From: Welwitschia mirabilis
Lineage: Eukaryota > Gnetophyta > Gnetopsida > Welwitschiales
Direction of reading: 5' to 3'
DNA length: 64,000 bases
Assembly (NCBI GenBank): GCA_051453625.1
Contig: JBOZIK010000001.1
Span: 258,460,575 to 258,524,574 of the forward strand
Below the pieces are notes generated by a model, which had not been told where the DNA came from, did not search any database, and was given only the letters and a program-made list of their open reading frames with translations. Made by a program: the position numbers and the translations under genes. Positions within the stretch are counted from its first letter, which is position 1; every line of letters begins with the position of its first letter. Below are positions 37,403 through 50,296 of the stretch, piece after piece.

Positions 37403-37966
37403 ACTAAATATAATAAAAATAGAGCCTAGTAAGTGTCAAGAAAGTAAATGTCTGAGGTTTAGTCAAATGGAAACAAATCAAAGAAGAATTACCATTTACC
37501 AAAGAATAGTATAGGTTGGAAAAACTAAAGACAAGAATCATAGTAAAAGAAGACATTTGTTGAGTCCCTCTGAAGGTAAGTAATGATCCAACTAAAAGAT
37601 GATAGAGCATAAAGATGAGCTAAATGTAAATATTACAATCATATATTAAACATATAGAATCTAGATTTTAAAGAAATTTGTCAAATGGTATAAGGAGAAA
37701 TTTATAATAGCATTGATTGATACATTCAATGAAAGATCCTCCATTTTGATAGAAATACAAATATGAATAGCATAAGGATGGTCAAATATGAAATTAGAAA
37801 AAAAGATCTTAAAGGCAATAACTTTTTCTCATTATCTAATAATTAGAGAGATAAAAATATAATAAAAGAAATGGTTACTTAAAGAATTCACAAGCTAATA
37901 ATGCAACAAAAATATGAATTTTAAGAATGCTTCCTAGGAAAAAAGATAAATATGATGAACTTAGAT
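37403..37966. other. No recognisable feature
   Basis: Purine-rich AT-rich sequence between the large N gap and element C1. No conserved frame and no partner elsewhere in the window were seen. Confidence 0.4.
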
Positions 37967-37971
37967 CTAGG

Positions 37972-39147
37972 TGTTAGAACTTTATATTACTAATTAATGT
38001 TAAACTAATATGATCTTTGTAAAATAAAATATGATTTTATAGATGCAAGAAGCTAAAGGATTCATAAACAAAAGATAGCCAAGATTTGAACATTTTTTAT
38101 AGAAATAAGTTGATTTTCTATCCAAGAACTTAAATTAGGGGTTGACTAAACCTAGAAACTTACATTTTGGACTACTTTATTTGGGGTCAATCAGATCTTT
38201 ATAAGGTTAACTGGACCTATAAATGCACTTTTCAAGCTTCTCCACATGTATTATTTTGTATAGGATTGAATAAACTCATATGGGATCAACCAGATCTAAA
38301 TAAAGATGGCCAACTAGATCAAATCAAGTAACATGAGTTACTTGGATTAATCAGATGAAAAATAGGACAACTAGATTAGGTGACATGATTTACTCAAGTT
38401 GACTAGATGTTTTGAGGAGTTGATAGGTTAAAGCAGAAGTGGAAATTTTTAAACAATTTTCTAAATATTATTTCACCTAATCTATCTATTACAAATGTGA
38501 TATTTCCTCTAAAATACTTAATAGGTATATTTTGCAAAAATGTATTTAAAGATTTAATACTCAAAAAATTAGATCAGATTAGAATAAATAAATTTTAAAA
38601 AAAGGATATTTCACTCTTAATCTAAAGAACTTATTTTTGTAACATCATTCTTCTCTCACTTAGCACTTACATTTGTACTAAATATGAGTAATAAGGATCC
38701 ATTGTTAGTTCTTGAATTTGAGTGACTTAGAGCATAGAGGCTTCATTTCTTCACTTACCCTTGTGCATTTTATTGAGGTTTAGAATTAGCATGCAAAAGT
38801 CCATTTTGTGAAGGTTGAGACTTTGCTTGTAAAAGTCTAGTTTATGAAGGTTAAAACTTAGCTTAAAAAAGTGCACTTTGTAAAGTTGAAAATTAGCTAG
38901 AAAAACTTATTAGATAATGAAGCAACAGTAAATATAAAATAGTTTTGGTTATTGACTATCTTCCAATAGTAGAGTAGGATCTATGTCAAACCACTATAAA
39001 TCCTGTCTTATGCATTGTTTTTGGTCTACTTTTTAAGTTTATTTTGTTATATGTTTTTATGTCATAATTTTTTATTAGGTAGTAATAGTTGTTTAAAATT
39101 TTTTAGAAGTCCTATTCACATCCCCTCTGAGATTCTAGTTCTTAGTA
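37972..39147 (+). mobile_element. C1 left LTR
   Basis: It begins TGTTAGAACTTTATATTAC and ends TTCTTAGTA (CA decayed to TA). It carries repeated GGTCAACCAGATCT / GTTGACTAGAT phrases and four 36-base tandem units at 38766-38906. Confidence 0.85.
38766..38906 (+). repeat. 36-base tandem repeat in C1 left LTR (4 units)
   Basis: Each unit follows the plan CATTTTGTGAAGGTTGAGA, CTTAGC, variable bases, AAAAGTC. Matching arrays are at 42762-42903 (4 units), 55128-55165 (about 1), 58584-58762 (5) and 61176-61317 (4). Confidence 0.85.
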
Positions 39148-39161
39148 ATTAATATCAGAGC
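39148..39161 (+). other. Primer-binding site of C1
   Basis: ATTAATATCAGAGC, against the plant consensus TGGTATCAGAGC. C3 has CTTGGTGTTAGAGCC at 61559. Confidence 0.75.
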
Positions 39162-39217
39162 TCTAGAATGAGTCAACACTAAGATTTTCACCAATGTTTA
39201 ACTCAAGAACACTATTC

Positions 39218-40757
39218 ATGAGTTTTATTATAGAAGGTCTTTCTGTTTCTATGCCTTTACTATTTGATGGAATAAACTATAGATATTGAAAGGCTATAAT
39301 GAGAATATTCTTAAGACTTCTTGATGTAGATTATGAAGATATATTGATCAGAGGTTATAGCCATCCTACCACAACTAAAAAGAATACTAAAGTTAATACT
39401 ACAGTATTGTTGAAACAAAAAGATAAATGGACTTTATTAGATAAAGCTAATGCCATTATTGATGCTTGTGCTTTAAATGCAACTTTTTATACTATAACTA
39501 TAGATGTATTTTAGGGAATAGTAAATTGTAAGAGTGTAAAAAAAGCATGGGATATTCTTACTATTACTCATAAAGGAACATCCACTATTAAAAAAGTAAA
39601 GATGTAGATGTTGATTATAAAATTTAAAGAGATTAATATGGATGAGGAAGATACTCTTTAGGAATTCTTCACTAGCCTAATAGACATTGTAAACTTCATG
39701 GCAAGTCTTGGAGAAAAGATGAAGGAAGCCAAGATAGTAAGGAAGGACTTAAGATTTCTTCCCAAGAGACTTAAACTAAAGGTGATTGCAATCAAAGAAA
39801 GTAAATATCTCAATAAGATTCCACTAGATGAACTACAAGGTAAACTTCAAACTTATGAGTTAAAATTTTCTAAGAATAGAAAGAAAAGATTTACTTTGAA
39901 AAGTATGCAAAAAGATACAAAAATTGATAGGTTAGAATATGAGTTAGATAGAGTAGCTCTTTTAGTAAGAAAATTTAAATCATTATTATTGAGAAGAAGA
40001 GATGAATAAATTAGTAAAGGGTTTAGGCATATGAAAACCAATTATTACACCAACAGAAAATTAAAGGACCTAAACAAGCCCTTACTAGTAGTCACTTGGG
40101 ATAAACGTGAAGAAAATGAAGAAGAAAGCTTAGATGAAGAATATGAAGGAAGTAGAACATTATCTTTTATGGTACTCATGAACCCTACTATTGAGTCACC
40201 AAAATTTACTAATCATGATGAATTGGACATGAATGAAGATGAAGAAGAGGAGGATGTTAAAAACACATGTCATGGACTATATTAAGAATGTGAAAGAATT
40301 ACTCTAAAAGTCAATAAACTAAACAATATCATCAAGTATTTGAGAAGGAAGTAGCCATAATTTAGAGATATAAAAAGATCCAAGATTAAAATACAAGTCT
40401 CTTAAAGAATTCAAGTTAATATTCATAACTTTTAAGCAAATTTATAAAAGGATAAAGGAAACTTGAGAAGATGCTTAGACTAGAAAAACTTACACATGAC
40501 AAAAAGGGCATTGGATTTGAAGGAAACAATATATCAACATCATCGAGTGAGGTAAGTATTAAAGGTATAACAGTTTCTACAAGAAATATCACTTGTCATT
40601 GTTGTTCCAAATTTGGTCATTCAAAATTTAACTGTTCATATAGAAAAAATATGTATTTTACAAAAATTAATTCTTTATCATTTAAAATTTTTTTCAAACA
40701 TGTCTCTATCCAACAGTCAAGAAAGATGAAGTGGATAAAAGTTAAGAATTTAGAGAC
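39218..40757 (+). pseudogene. Copia gag (SIRE/Maximus-like), C1
   Basis: From ATG at 39218 one frame can be followed for about 355 codons to 40285, broken by a few stops; a frameshift then leads to the open piece at 40471-40757. Order: the opening SVSMPLLFDGINYRY; a UBN2-like capsid region with NCKSVKKAWDILTITHKGTS and MASLGEKMKEAKIVRK, LDELQGKL; an acidic stretch (DEEEEEDVK); a Leu-rich coiled-coil region; and an intact zinc knuckle CHCCSKFGHSKFNC (40594-40635). This is the plan of copia gag from the SIRE/Maximus lineage. Several stops sit where the C3 copy has Gln codons (TAG at 39605 against CAA in C3). The product would have formed virus-like particles and packaged RNA. No pol follows. 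Confidence 0.85.
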
Positions 40758-40857
40758 NNNNNNNNNNNNNNNNNNNNNNNNNNNNNNNNNNNNNNNNNNN
40801 NNNNNNNNNNNNNNNNNNNNNNNNNNNNNNNNNNNNNNNNNNNNNNNNNNNNNNNNN
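40758..40857. other. 100-N gap in C1
   Basis: The gag 3' end occurs on both sides of the gap, so the joining here may be wrong. Confidence 0.8.
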
Positions 40858-41212
40858 TCTCATGAATAATTTAAGTTAGTCTTTATAGGTCTTGAGTATA
40901 TTCACAAAGGATCAAAGAAAATTAAGAAGATTCTTTGATTGGAATAACTTTTTAATGAAAAAAAATGATATTATATTTGAACGCAATAGTACATCAACTT
41001 CATCAAATGACGTAAGTATTAAAGGTAAAACATTTTCTACCAAAAATATTACTTGTCATTATTTTTGTAGACTTGGTCTTTTAAAATTTAACTATCTATA
41101 TAGAAAAAATGTATTTTTCAAACATTTATTCTTTATCATTTCAATTTATTCCCAAATAAGTCTCTACCCAAAAGTCAAGAAAAATCATATGAGTGAAAGT
41201 TAAGAATTTATA
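40858..41212 (+). pseudogene. Second copy of the gag 3' end in C1
   Basis: It repeats 40398-40757: the coiled-coil end (FTKDQRKLRRFFDWNNF), the Ser/Thr linker (STSTSSNDVSIKGKTFST) and the knuckle region, here degraded (CHYFCRLGLLKFNY, with only the first Cys clearly in place). It is either a local tandem duplication or an assembly artefact around the 100-N gap. Confidence 0.75.
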
Positions 41213-41962
41213 GTCTTTTTGATGTAAATAACTTTTAACATTAATAATAATTCTTGATTATAATATAAGTAGTTATTTTTATTTATTTTAAATTATTAAT
41301 TAAATTAATTATTATATATTATATGGTTTTTACTAGATCATTAATTATTGTAATATGATGTACTTCTTAGAACCATCATTATATTTAACTTGTTGTTGTA
41401 TATGAACCTCATTATTGTATGGGTATTAATGTTAGATTTTCATCTTAATGGTAATTTATTATGATGTTGTATTTATAAACTTTAAATATTGGTGCTTTTA
41501 CTTTGTAATTAAATCTTATTATTATGAACATAGCATCAATCAGTTTTCTTTTGGAAATTATGAATTGAAAATTATCATCTCATTTATTTGCTTGCTTTAG
41601 AGATACTATCATGATTATTTTTATACACATATATGGAATAAAGTTAAGGGGAGAATATATGATATTTCTCACCACATGTCTAAGGTTTATAGATCTTTGT
41701 CTCTATTTCTTTATCCTTTATAATTGATGTTAAAAGGGAAAGAAAATATGATTTTATCAAAATGGTTTTATTTCAGAAATATTTTTTTCCTTAAAAGAAA
41801 AGGAATTCTTTACTTAATATTGTTTGTATGCTTTATGAAAGAGGGATCTTTTATTATGTCAATATGCTTTATTAGATTAATGAAAGAAAGAGCTTAAAGA
41901 TGAAATATTTATTTAGTCTTGAAATCACTTCTTTGTTTTCCATCAATGTCAAAGGGGAATAT
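41213..41962 (+). mobile_element. C1 3' non-coding internal region with two purine tracts
   Basis: It is shared with C2 (57010-57820) and C3 (63100-63914). GATGTTAAAAGGGAAAGAAAA at about 41726 and ATGTCAAAGGGGAATAT at 41946-41962 are two versions of the same polypurine block; the second abuts the LTR. The pair recurs in C2 (57538, 57804) and C3 (63631, 63898). Confidence 0.75.
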
Positions 41963-43142
41963 TGTTAGAATTTTATATTACCAATTGATGTCAAACTAAT
42001 ATGATCTTTGTGAAATGAAATATGATTTTATAGATGCAAGAAGCTAAAGAATCCATACAAAACAATAGTCATGATTTAGGCATGTTTTAATTAAAGTAAC
42101 TTGATTTTATATCCAAGGACTTAAAGTAGGGGTTGATCAATGTTGGAAATGTACATTTTAGCCTATTTCATAATTAACTAGATTGTTATGGTGTCAACTG
42201 CACTTGGAAATGCACTTTTCAAGCTTCTACATACGCATTGTTTCTTATGAGTTTTACTAGATTCATATGGAGTCAACCAGATCTTAACAAATAAGGTCAA
42301 TCAAATTTCAGATGAAAGAGATTAGATTAAGTAACATGAGTTACTTATATCGATAGGATGAAAAAGGGGGTGACTAAATTAGGTGACATAAGATGCTTGG
42401 ATTAACTAGATGTTTCAAGAGGTTGATTGATTAGATTAAAATAAGAAAATTCCAAATAGTTTTATAATGATTATTCCATCTAATATATTTGTTGTAAATG
42501 TCAGATTCCTTCTCAACTATCTAGTAGCTATATTTTTGGGAAATCTGTTTAAAGAGGTTATACTCAAAAACTTAAATTAAATCAAATCAAATAAATTTTA
42601 ATAAAGGAGATTAGACTCTTAATCTAAAGAGCTTATCTTTGTAACATCATTCTTTTCTCACTCAGCACTTACCTTTATACTAAATCTAACTAAGAAGGCT
42701 TTATTATTACTTTTTGCATTTGAGTGACTTAGAGCATAGAGGCTTCATTCCAAACCTTGTGCATTTTATTAAAGTTGAGACTTCTCTTGTAAAAGTACAT
42801 TTTATAAAGGTTGAAACTTAGCCTATAAAAGTCTAGTTTATGAAGTCTAAGACTTAGCCTAAAAAATTCCCCTTTGTAAGGTTAAGTGTTTGCCTTAAAA
42901 ACTTGATGAATACTAAAGCAACAGAGATTTAGAATAGTCTTGGTTATTGACTATCTTTTGAGAGTGGAGTAGGATCTATCCTGAACCACTATAAATCCTA
43001 TATTATGCAATGTTTTATCTCTACCTTTTAAGTTTATTATGTTATATTTTTTAATGTCATAATTTCTTTATTAGATATTAGTAGTTATTTAAATTTTTTA
43101 GAAGTCCTATTAACCCCTCCTCTAGGGTTTTAGATTCTAATA
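41963..43142 (+). mobile_element. C1 right LTR
   Basis: TGTTAGAATTTTATATTACC to GATTCTAATA, followed by the CTAGG duplication. Four 36-base units lie at 42762-42903. Confidence 0.87.
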
Positions 43143-43147
43143 CTAGG

Positions 43148-45100
43148 AAGTGGTTAGCAATCTAGATAAGACTTGTAGGGATATTGATTAAGTTTTGGGT
43201 AGAAATAACGATGAGAAACATTATATCTATAATTCGGGAACTAATAATAATAGATAAAGTAAATGCAAAAGAAATTCAGAAATTTGACATTAAGATATGT
43301 ACACAAATAAGAGATGATGTAGAGATGAAAACATAAATAAAACTTCTCTAATATTTATAGATGATATTTTAAAATTTCTCTAATCTCTATAGGATATGCA
43401 TAGAAAAAGGGCACATGTTAACAACTACGGGAAGAATGGAAGAAAGAAGACCATAAGAATGAAAGAGGGATAGAAACAAAAGATGGAAGAAAACATAAAT
43501 AAGTAAAGTGGCAAAATGTCTATGATAAATAGAGATGAAAAAAAAGAGTGGAGAAAAAAAAATAAAGAGCTAAAATAGGGTGACGTTCCCCCAAACAATG
43601 ACATGAAATTGGAGAAACAAGAAGATCAAAATATCATAAAGCATGTGTAGTCTTCCTTATCAAAGAATGAAGAATAATAAGAAAATAATATAATAGATTA
43701 ATTAGATAAAAATAAGTAAAAATGTTGAATTTATGATAGTAATTAATAGAGAGAAAAATCAAGAACAAATATTTCAAGAAGCTATCGAAAAGAAAAAAAG
43801 AAAAACTTGCAAAATATAGATGACAAAGGGAAAGCCCAAAGAATCCCAAAAAGTTCTAGAAGACAAATTACATTCAGTCAAGAGGTTAAAGAAGCAAAAT
43901 AAGAATAAAGAAACAAAGCCATAAATTTAGTAAGAGGGTAGGGAGACACATAGTAGAGACTCATGAGAGAAGCAGGTATACCATACTTTTAAGAAAAATT
44001 ACAAAAGAGTATAGCTTAGAAGATTGCTAATGGAACCCAGAAGAGCTAAGATAATATCATTTAGAATTTGGATAATAAATAAAGGTAAAAAATAATATGG
44101 AAGTGGAGGAGAGCCCAATAGGGAAATTTCTACTCCCTAAGAATAATAAGAATCCTATTATAGAACTAGATAGAATTAGAAAACCCTAGAAAATATAAAT
44201 GTCTAATAACAATCATCTAGTAAGAGAAGATTGAAGTTATTCTTTTATAGGAGATTAATGCTAAAACATTAAAAATAAAACTTCATAAAGCATGAAAATA
44301 GTTGATCCTAAGTACCTCTAGAAAAAGAAGAGAACTAAAAAGTTTATGATTTTAGGAAGCTCTTAGGGAAAATTCACAATGGAAAGAAAAGAAGAGGGAT
44401 TGAAGATTTTAAACTTTTATGATCTAGTTAAGGAGACCTAAAAATTAGAATTTAAGTTAGATATCATGAAATAAATATTAAAAGAAATTATATAATAGTT
44501 AGAAAAGGGATTAAAACATAATCAAAAGCTTTGTAAAAAGATTTGATGTTAGTAAAAACTAGGTAGAAGAGGAATTCTTTGAATTTTTAGAAGAATAAGA
44601 AAAAATAAAAGAAATTTCCATCCCACTAAGAAAGTGTAGTTGGAAAAGAGTAGGAAATAATAAAATTTGGAAGGATTTTAAATTCCATAGATTATTGATT
44701 TCTAATAATATTTAAAATTTAGAAGTTTGCATTAAGATGTTGTTACCATAACGTTTATTTGATTAAAAGATGATTTATACCAATGGGAATGGATAAAGTT
44801 AAAGACTTAAAAATTCATATTTGAACATTTCTAGCTATAAAATGAGAATCTCATAGAAGAGATTCATGGAATCTGAGCCCATAGAAGAGGAGCCTAAGAA
44901 AGCCAAGGCCTAACAAAGTAGAATTTAGGAGATTTTGTATAAGGTAAAGAAGAATTTCATGATTAGTCCACATCCATGAATTAATTAATAAAGTAACATA
45001 AGCCTACAACTATGTAACAATATATTTCATTTGAAACAAATCATGAATAAGAAATCAAGTTAAAATGATAAGTAAATAGGGGAATTAGAAAAGAAGCAGC
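43148..45100. other. Purine-rich stretch, possibly upstream LINE sequence
   Basis: About 2 kb of A/G-rich plus-strand sequence before the reverse transcriptase relic. It could hold the ORF1/endonuclease part of the same LINE, but no endonuclease motif could be read, so no call is made. Confidence 0.3.
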
Positions 45101-45354
45101 CTATTGAATTTAACAAGTAAAAGATAAACGGATCAAGGGTGAAGATTAAAATACCAAGTACTTTCATATACTCACGAATAAAAAGAGATCCAAGAGGAAC
45201 CTAGTGAAGTTTTCAAGGGATAAATAAAAATACCTATCCTTTTTATCCTCTTACTTCAAATCCTTTTATCCTAAGAAGAAAGGAGTGAAACATTAAAAGA
45301 TTAAAAGAATCATTAAAAAATTTCATATGTATGATGAAATTAAACTTGTTAAAA

Positions 45355-46075
45355 GATTATGATAGAGTTCGCTTGAGAGCTCTTTATCCACCCTAAAGGG
45401 CTTAGGATTTTTGCATTGATTTTAAAAGATGATAAATTTTATCCTTAGAATTAACTAGATGTTAGATCAATTGGAAGATAAAGAATCTAAAAGGTTTTTC
45501 ACTAGGAGAGGATTAAGACATGATATTTGACTCTTATCCTACATGTTCACTAATATAGTAGGAAACTTGAACAAATTCCTTAAAAAATAGAAGTTATAGA
45601 TCCATGTCCTTGAAAAATAAAATTCCTAAAATATATAGATGATACTCTCCTATTCTACAAAACCTCTATTCTAGAAGTGAGAAAAATTAAAAAGTATCTA
45701 GAACTATTTTCTAAACCATAGCTCTTAGTATCAACTAGCAGGACAAGGAATTGATGACCTTAAACTCTCCATCATGAAGGGAAAAATACTCTTTAAGAAT
45801 TCTAAGCTATAGGAAAAATTTCTTAATAGTATTTTATTTAAGTTAACCTCTCTTAGTAAAAATAAAGAAGGTTAGTTTATGAATAAATATCTTGGGCAAC
45901 AAAAATTAGAATAAAAGTTAAGCTTTTGAAGAGGTTAATGCTTGTCAGCTATTAGTAAACTAACATTGGTTGGTAAAGCTAGTGTTAGGAAGTATCTTAA
46001 TCTATAACTTACTAATAATAACATCCTAAGTAAACTTATAGATAAAATATATCTTATCGTGTGGAATTTCAAATA
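45355..46075 (+). pseudogene. LINE (L1-like) reverse transcriptase relic
   Basis: Three RT motifs appear in the right order over about 290 bases. DYDRV (45355-45369) is motif A. FFTRRGLRHD then LLSYMF (45495-45552), with a stop where Pro normally stands, corresponds to the GLRQGDPLSPYLF motif. YIDDTLLFYKTS (45632-45667) is the active-site YxDD motif. Further on, LTLVGKAS and LIDKIYLIVWNF (to about 46075) resemble the post-RT region of plant L1 elements. The motifs lie in different frames with stops between, so it is inactive. L1 type is inferred from the DDTLLF context. Confidence 0.7.
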
Positions 46076-49000
46076 AAATAGCATAAAACAAAATACAAGA
46101 ATCCATCTAATTGCTTAAAATATGGTAACTTCCTCTATTACAATTGGTGTTTATGGATCATGTAATGCTAGTCACTAGACTAGTATCATTACTATTAGGA
46201 TGGCATAAAAGGTTTAAAATTAGGTAGATAATCTCTAGGTTAAATTAATCAAGTGAAATACCAAAAAATACAATAGATCTTTTATTCTTATTCTATCATT
46301 TGAAAAAGTATTAATCAAGGTTAAATTTTATTATGGTCTTTGAGAAGTTGGAAATCATAAAAGAAAGATATTCATGTAGCTGATAGCCTAATGAAAGTGT
46401 AATTATCAAAAATTATAGAGAGCAAATTTAGAATGTTTATCTAGCATTACTAGGAAAAAGAATGATGGAAGATTTGATTAGATAAAGAAAGGATGAAAAG
46501 ACCCAAAAGCAGAACCCCCAAAAGAATTCTAATAAGAATTTCATAAGATTATTCATATCATAAACCATCACAATTCAATATTTGATAGGAGAAAGGAACC
46601 ACTATGTTTTAAAAAAAATAGAAGGAAGTAATTGAATAACTAACTTATTTAATGGATCCATTGGTACTTTTTTAATATGATGAGAACTACTTTAAAGAAA
46701 TCAGTGCTAGGCAAATATTAATCTTTTTAGATGAGTGCTAAGACATAAAGGGATCCTCACACATGAAATCTTAAATAAGAAAGATTTTAATTTTATATCT
46801 AGGTGTATTCTATATTGTAATAATGTTAAAACTATATAATAACTCTTTTTATGATGTGATTTCATCAAATTCCTTAAGAGTTATGTTTTTCAATATGATA
46901 GTATGAGCCATAATTTAGCATGAAAACTTATTTCCTATGGAGTAACTACACATTTATTAAATCATGGTATTGGGATTTAGATTGAGATTCAGTAGTAGAT
47001 CTGGTAACAATACAAGCAAAGAGTCTTTCAAAAGCACTATCCTTCTCATTATGACTTTTAATTAAAGTAATCATAGTGCAAGAAGCATGGATTAACTAAA
47101 ATGAAAATTGAAAAAATCACTTAGATATAAGAGAATTTTTCTACAATGAACTAGAAATGCATATGGAGCCTAAGATATCCCCATAATTTTGGAAGTTTGA
47201 AGAAATTAGCTAGGCAAACCATTACACCAAACTTAGAAGCTATAGTAACAATAAATAAATAAAGCGATAGTGTTCTAAGATGGATATGTATTCATAGTAG
47301 AAGAAACTCACATAACCATATCATTGGACTTAGTTATGCTAGCATTAGATTTAAGTAGAAAAGGAGGAAGAATTATTAGGTGGTGTTACTTTGATTATGA
47401 ATAATACCATTAATTTTTAAAAAGAAAAGTAAGTCAAACAAAACTAAAAGAAGAGTGAAGAGAGTAGACCTAGAGGAATATGGGGTAGATATTCATTGAT
47501 AAATAATTTAGTACTTTACTCTAGATGCCAAGTTATGAAAACTACTTAGATTTTTATTTTAGAATTCTCTATGTCTTTAGATCTAGAAAGGAGAAAGATA
47601 AGATTAACATGTCTACTTCCTTAGCCATAGCTTACAAAAGAAACTAAATATTATAATTAGAAAGTAACTGCACATGCTTGTACACATATGTTTGCTAGGA
47701 CTGCTAGTAATATTTTTCATAAAGATACTATTCAAAGAGGACATAAAGAAATTAGTGGAAGAGGAGGAGACAAGTGAACTACAATAAGGCAGTCAGGATG
47801 AAAATTTAAGCATTTAGATCTAAGAACAATACATGAAGAAAATCACCCTAAGTTAGCATAAGCATAAGTGAACAACCTAAGAAGTGAAGAAAATACTAGC
47901 ATTTTATTGAAGAAGAAAACTTATATAAGTGAGAAGAAGTCATAGAAAATAACAATTAAAAGAAAAGCGTACAAGAAGGATTACACTTTACCTAGCACTG
48001 GTCAAAGTGTTAGTGGCTAAGCTAAGTAGAGAGGAGGTAGAGAAGGATGCTAAAGAGTTACAAATGCTAAGAGGAAATTTGAACTCATTAGACCTAGAAA
48101 TATTACAAGAGAAGCCTCATTCTACTTCCCATCACTATGCGAAAAGGCCAAAAATCCCTTTAACAAGAAGGATTTAGAGGAATCGTATGCACAACCCATG
48201 GATTTAGATCCTTACCAAAGCCATGGATTTGTTAAAAATCAGTCCAACCTCTTCTTATGAAATGATTTATGCAATTGATTAATAAAGGAGAATGATAGAA
48301 ACTCTTCATAGGATTCTATAAGAAGGATCATCTTTGTCTTAGTTTCTTATGCTATATAGAACTCTAAGAATAATATCATGTTCAGATAAGTCCAATCAAA
48401 TATTTAATAGTCTACTTAACTCCTCTTATTTGAACTCAAGATGCATCTCTCCTTAATTAAGAGGCTCAAGTATACATCTAAAAATAGAAAATGGAGTAAG
48501 CTCATGAATATCTCCCCATATTTATCTAGTTCTATTTTGTCTTAGAAAAGATTTCATATTTTTCATGGAGTTGTATTATTTAGGGAATCTAGAAAAATCA
48601 TTGGGCTACTCTTGGCTTGAATATAAATTTAATAGCTGCTTAGTCCCAAGGACAATCTTACTACTAAAACCATGATCTACTTTTTAAACTCTAAATAATA
48701 TCATATAAAGACAAATTTTTTGAGGAGTATGTTGTATGAATAGCTAATCACATGACTTTGACACACTTAGCTAATTTTTTTTGTGATTAATAAAAGATTA
48801 ACCTATCAGGATACTTATCTTTATTTTGTTCTTATATAGAGTTTATCAAAATTTCATTCAAAATCTCTCTCCTCTATAAATGAATCTCCTACTCTTCTAT
48901 GCTATATAGGTTTCACTGTTCTTTAGATTAAGCAGCTTTACTATTAAAGCAAACATGTGAATACTCTGACATAGAATGAAGATACAAAAATAGGACTTGA

Positions 49001-49555
49001 AATGATATATGACTCTTGTTTATGTGATATCTTATGATCTTGCTAATCTAAAATAAGTTATATTTGTTAAATCAATCAACAGGAAGCTTGATTAATTGCT
49101 CTTGATGATCAGTAAGATGCAGACTTCTTGTTTTATTAGACTTTGAAGAACATTTACTTACATTATTCCTATCAACATTTCTTCATTAAACTTAGATGTA
49201 TGCTACTAATTATTTTATGTTAGAGTTTTACTAGAAGGATCCATAATCATATAATTTCTAGAAAGTCTAGTACCATTTCTAGCCAGATTAATTTTTTATT
49301 ATGCTAATTAGCTTTTGCAACTTTCCTATTTTAGTGGATAATTACATGATAGTTTATCAACTCTTATGTTATCATAAACTTACCATTAGAATTGTAAAGA
49401 ACACAAATGTCAGTTTTAGATTTCTTTTTAATTGATAGTCATTATTGATGTTTACAACTTGTTCTGATAGTACAATATCTATATTCATGTTGTCTTTTGA
49501 TTTTAAGAATCTCTATGATTCTTATCATTTAATTCTAGAGTTTATTTGTATTTCA
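46076..49555. other. Long AT-rich stretch without readable gene
   Basis: About 3.5 kb. Plus-strand A/G richness to about 48150 hints at old coding sequence, perhaps more LINE, but no motif was identified. The part from 48250 is T-rich and featureless. Confidence 0.35.
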
Positions 49556-50196
49556 AAATTTTTTGAATAGATTGTGCCTTTTATCTTTAAAAAAAGTGCA
49601 AGAAGATATTAAGAGTAACAAATCAAAAGATGAATTCAATGAATTAGTTCTTTTAGCAAAAAAATTTAAAGCATTTTTATTAGAAATAAGAGACAAAAAA
49701 ATAAATAAAAGTTTCAAGCATATGGAAAACAATGTTGTAGAGAATAGAAAACTAAAAAAGCTAAAGAAGACCTCATTATTAGCCATTTGGAATAACCTTA
49801 AACAAGATAAAGAAAGCTTAGATGAAGAATTTAAAGAACATGAAAATTTTTATGGCCTTTGTGAATCTTACTACTTAATCATCAAAACTTACTAATCATG
49901 ATAATTTAGAAATGAGTGAAGATGAAGTAGAGAGGATGTTGAAGACACATTTCATGAACTATATCAAGAATGTGAAGGCTTATTGTAGAAGTCAATGGAC
50001 TAAACAATATCATTAAGGATTTGATAAGGGAGCAAAAAGCCATAAATCAAAGATAGAAAGAGATTCGAGAAGAAGACATAAGTCTCATGAATAATTTAAG
50101 CCAATCTTCACAAGTCTTAAGCAAATTACAGAAGGATCAAGGAAACTTGAGAAGATGCTTGGATTGGAATAACTTATACATGTTAAAAAGGATACT
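49556..50196 (+). pseudogene. Isolated copia gag fragment (family C)
   Basis: It aligns with 39895-40480 of C1 and 56150-56740 of C2: DEFNELVLLAKKFKAFLLE, then KPSL/TSLLAIWNNLKQDKES, the acidic stretch, and LSQSSQVLSKLQKDQGNLRR near 50093. It starts in mid-gag and ends at a 100-N gap (50197-50296). No LTR adjoins it, so it is a detached remnant. Confidence 0.75.
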
Positions 50197-50296
50197 NNNN
50201 NNNNNNNNNNNNNNNNNNNNNNNNNNNNNNNNNNNNNNNNNNNNNNNNNNNNNNNNNNNNNNNNNNNNNNNNNNNNNNNNNNNNNNNNNNNNNNNN

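Larger units (their letters stand above)
37972..43142 (+). mobile_element. Copia family C, element C1: complete gag-only LTR retrotransposon
   Basis: LTRs of 1,176 bases (37972-39147) and 1,180 bases (41963-43142) are flanked by a perfect 5-base duplication CTAGG (37967-37971 and 43143-43147). In order: LTR, tRNA-Met-type primer site, gag, about 0.75 kb of non-coding sequence, purine tract, LTR. The internal region is only 2.8 kb, including a 100-N gap, with no protease, integrase, reverse transcriptase or RNase H. The two LTRs differ at many sites by eye, so the insertion is old. Confidence 0.88.

Noticed and set aside
36665-37514. Open frames of 254 and 281 codons
   Set aside because: They consist almost wholly of N (36680-37402).
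43148-49555. Possible endogenous pararetrovirus or copia pol
   Set aside because: The only readable enzyme motifs (GLR...LLSYMF, YIDDTLLF) are of LINE type; no protease, RNase H or integrase signature was seen.
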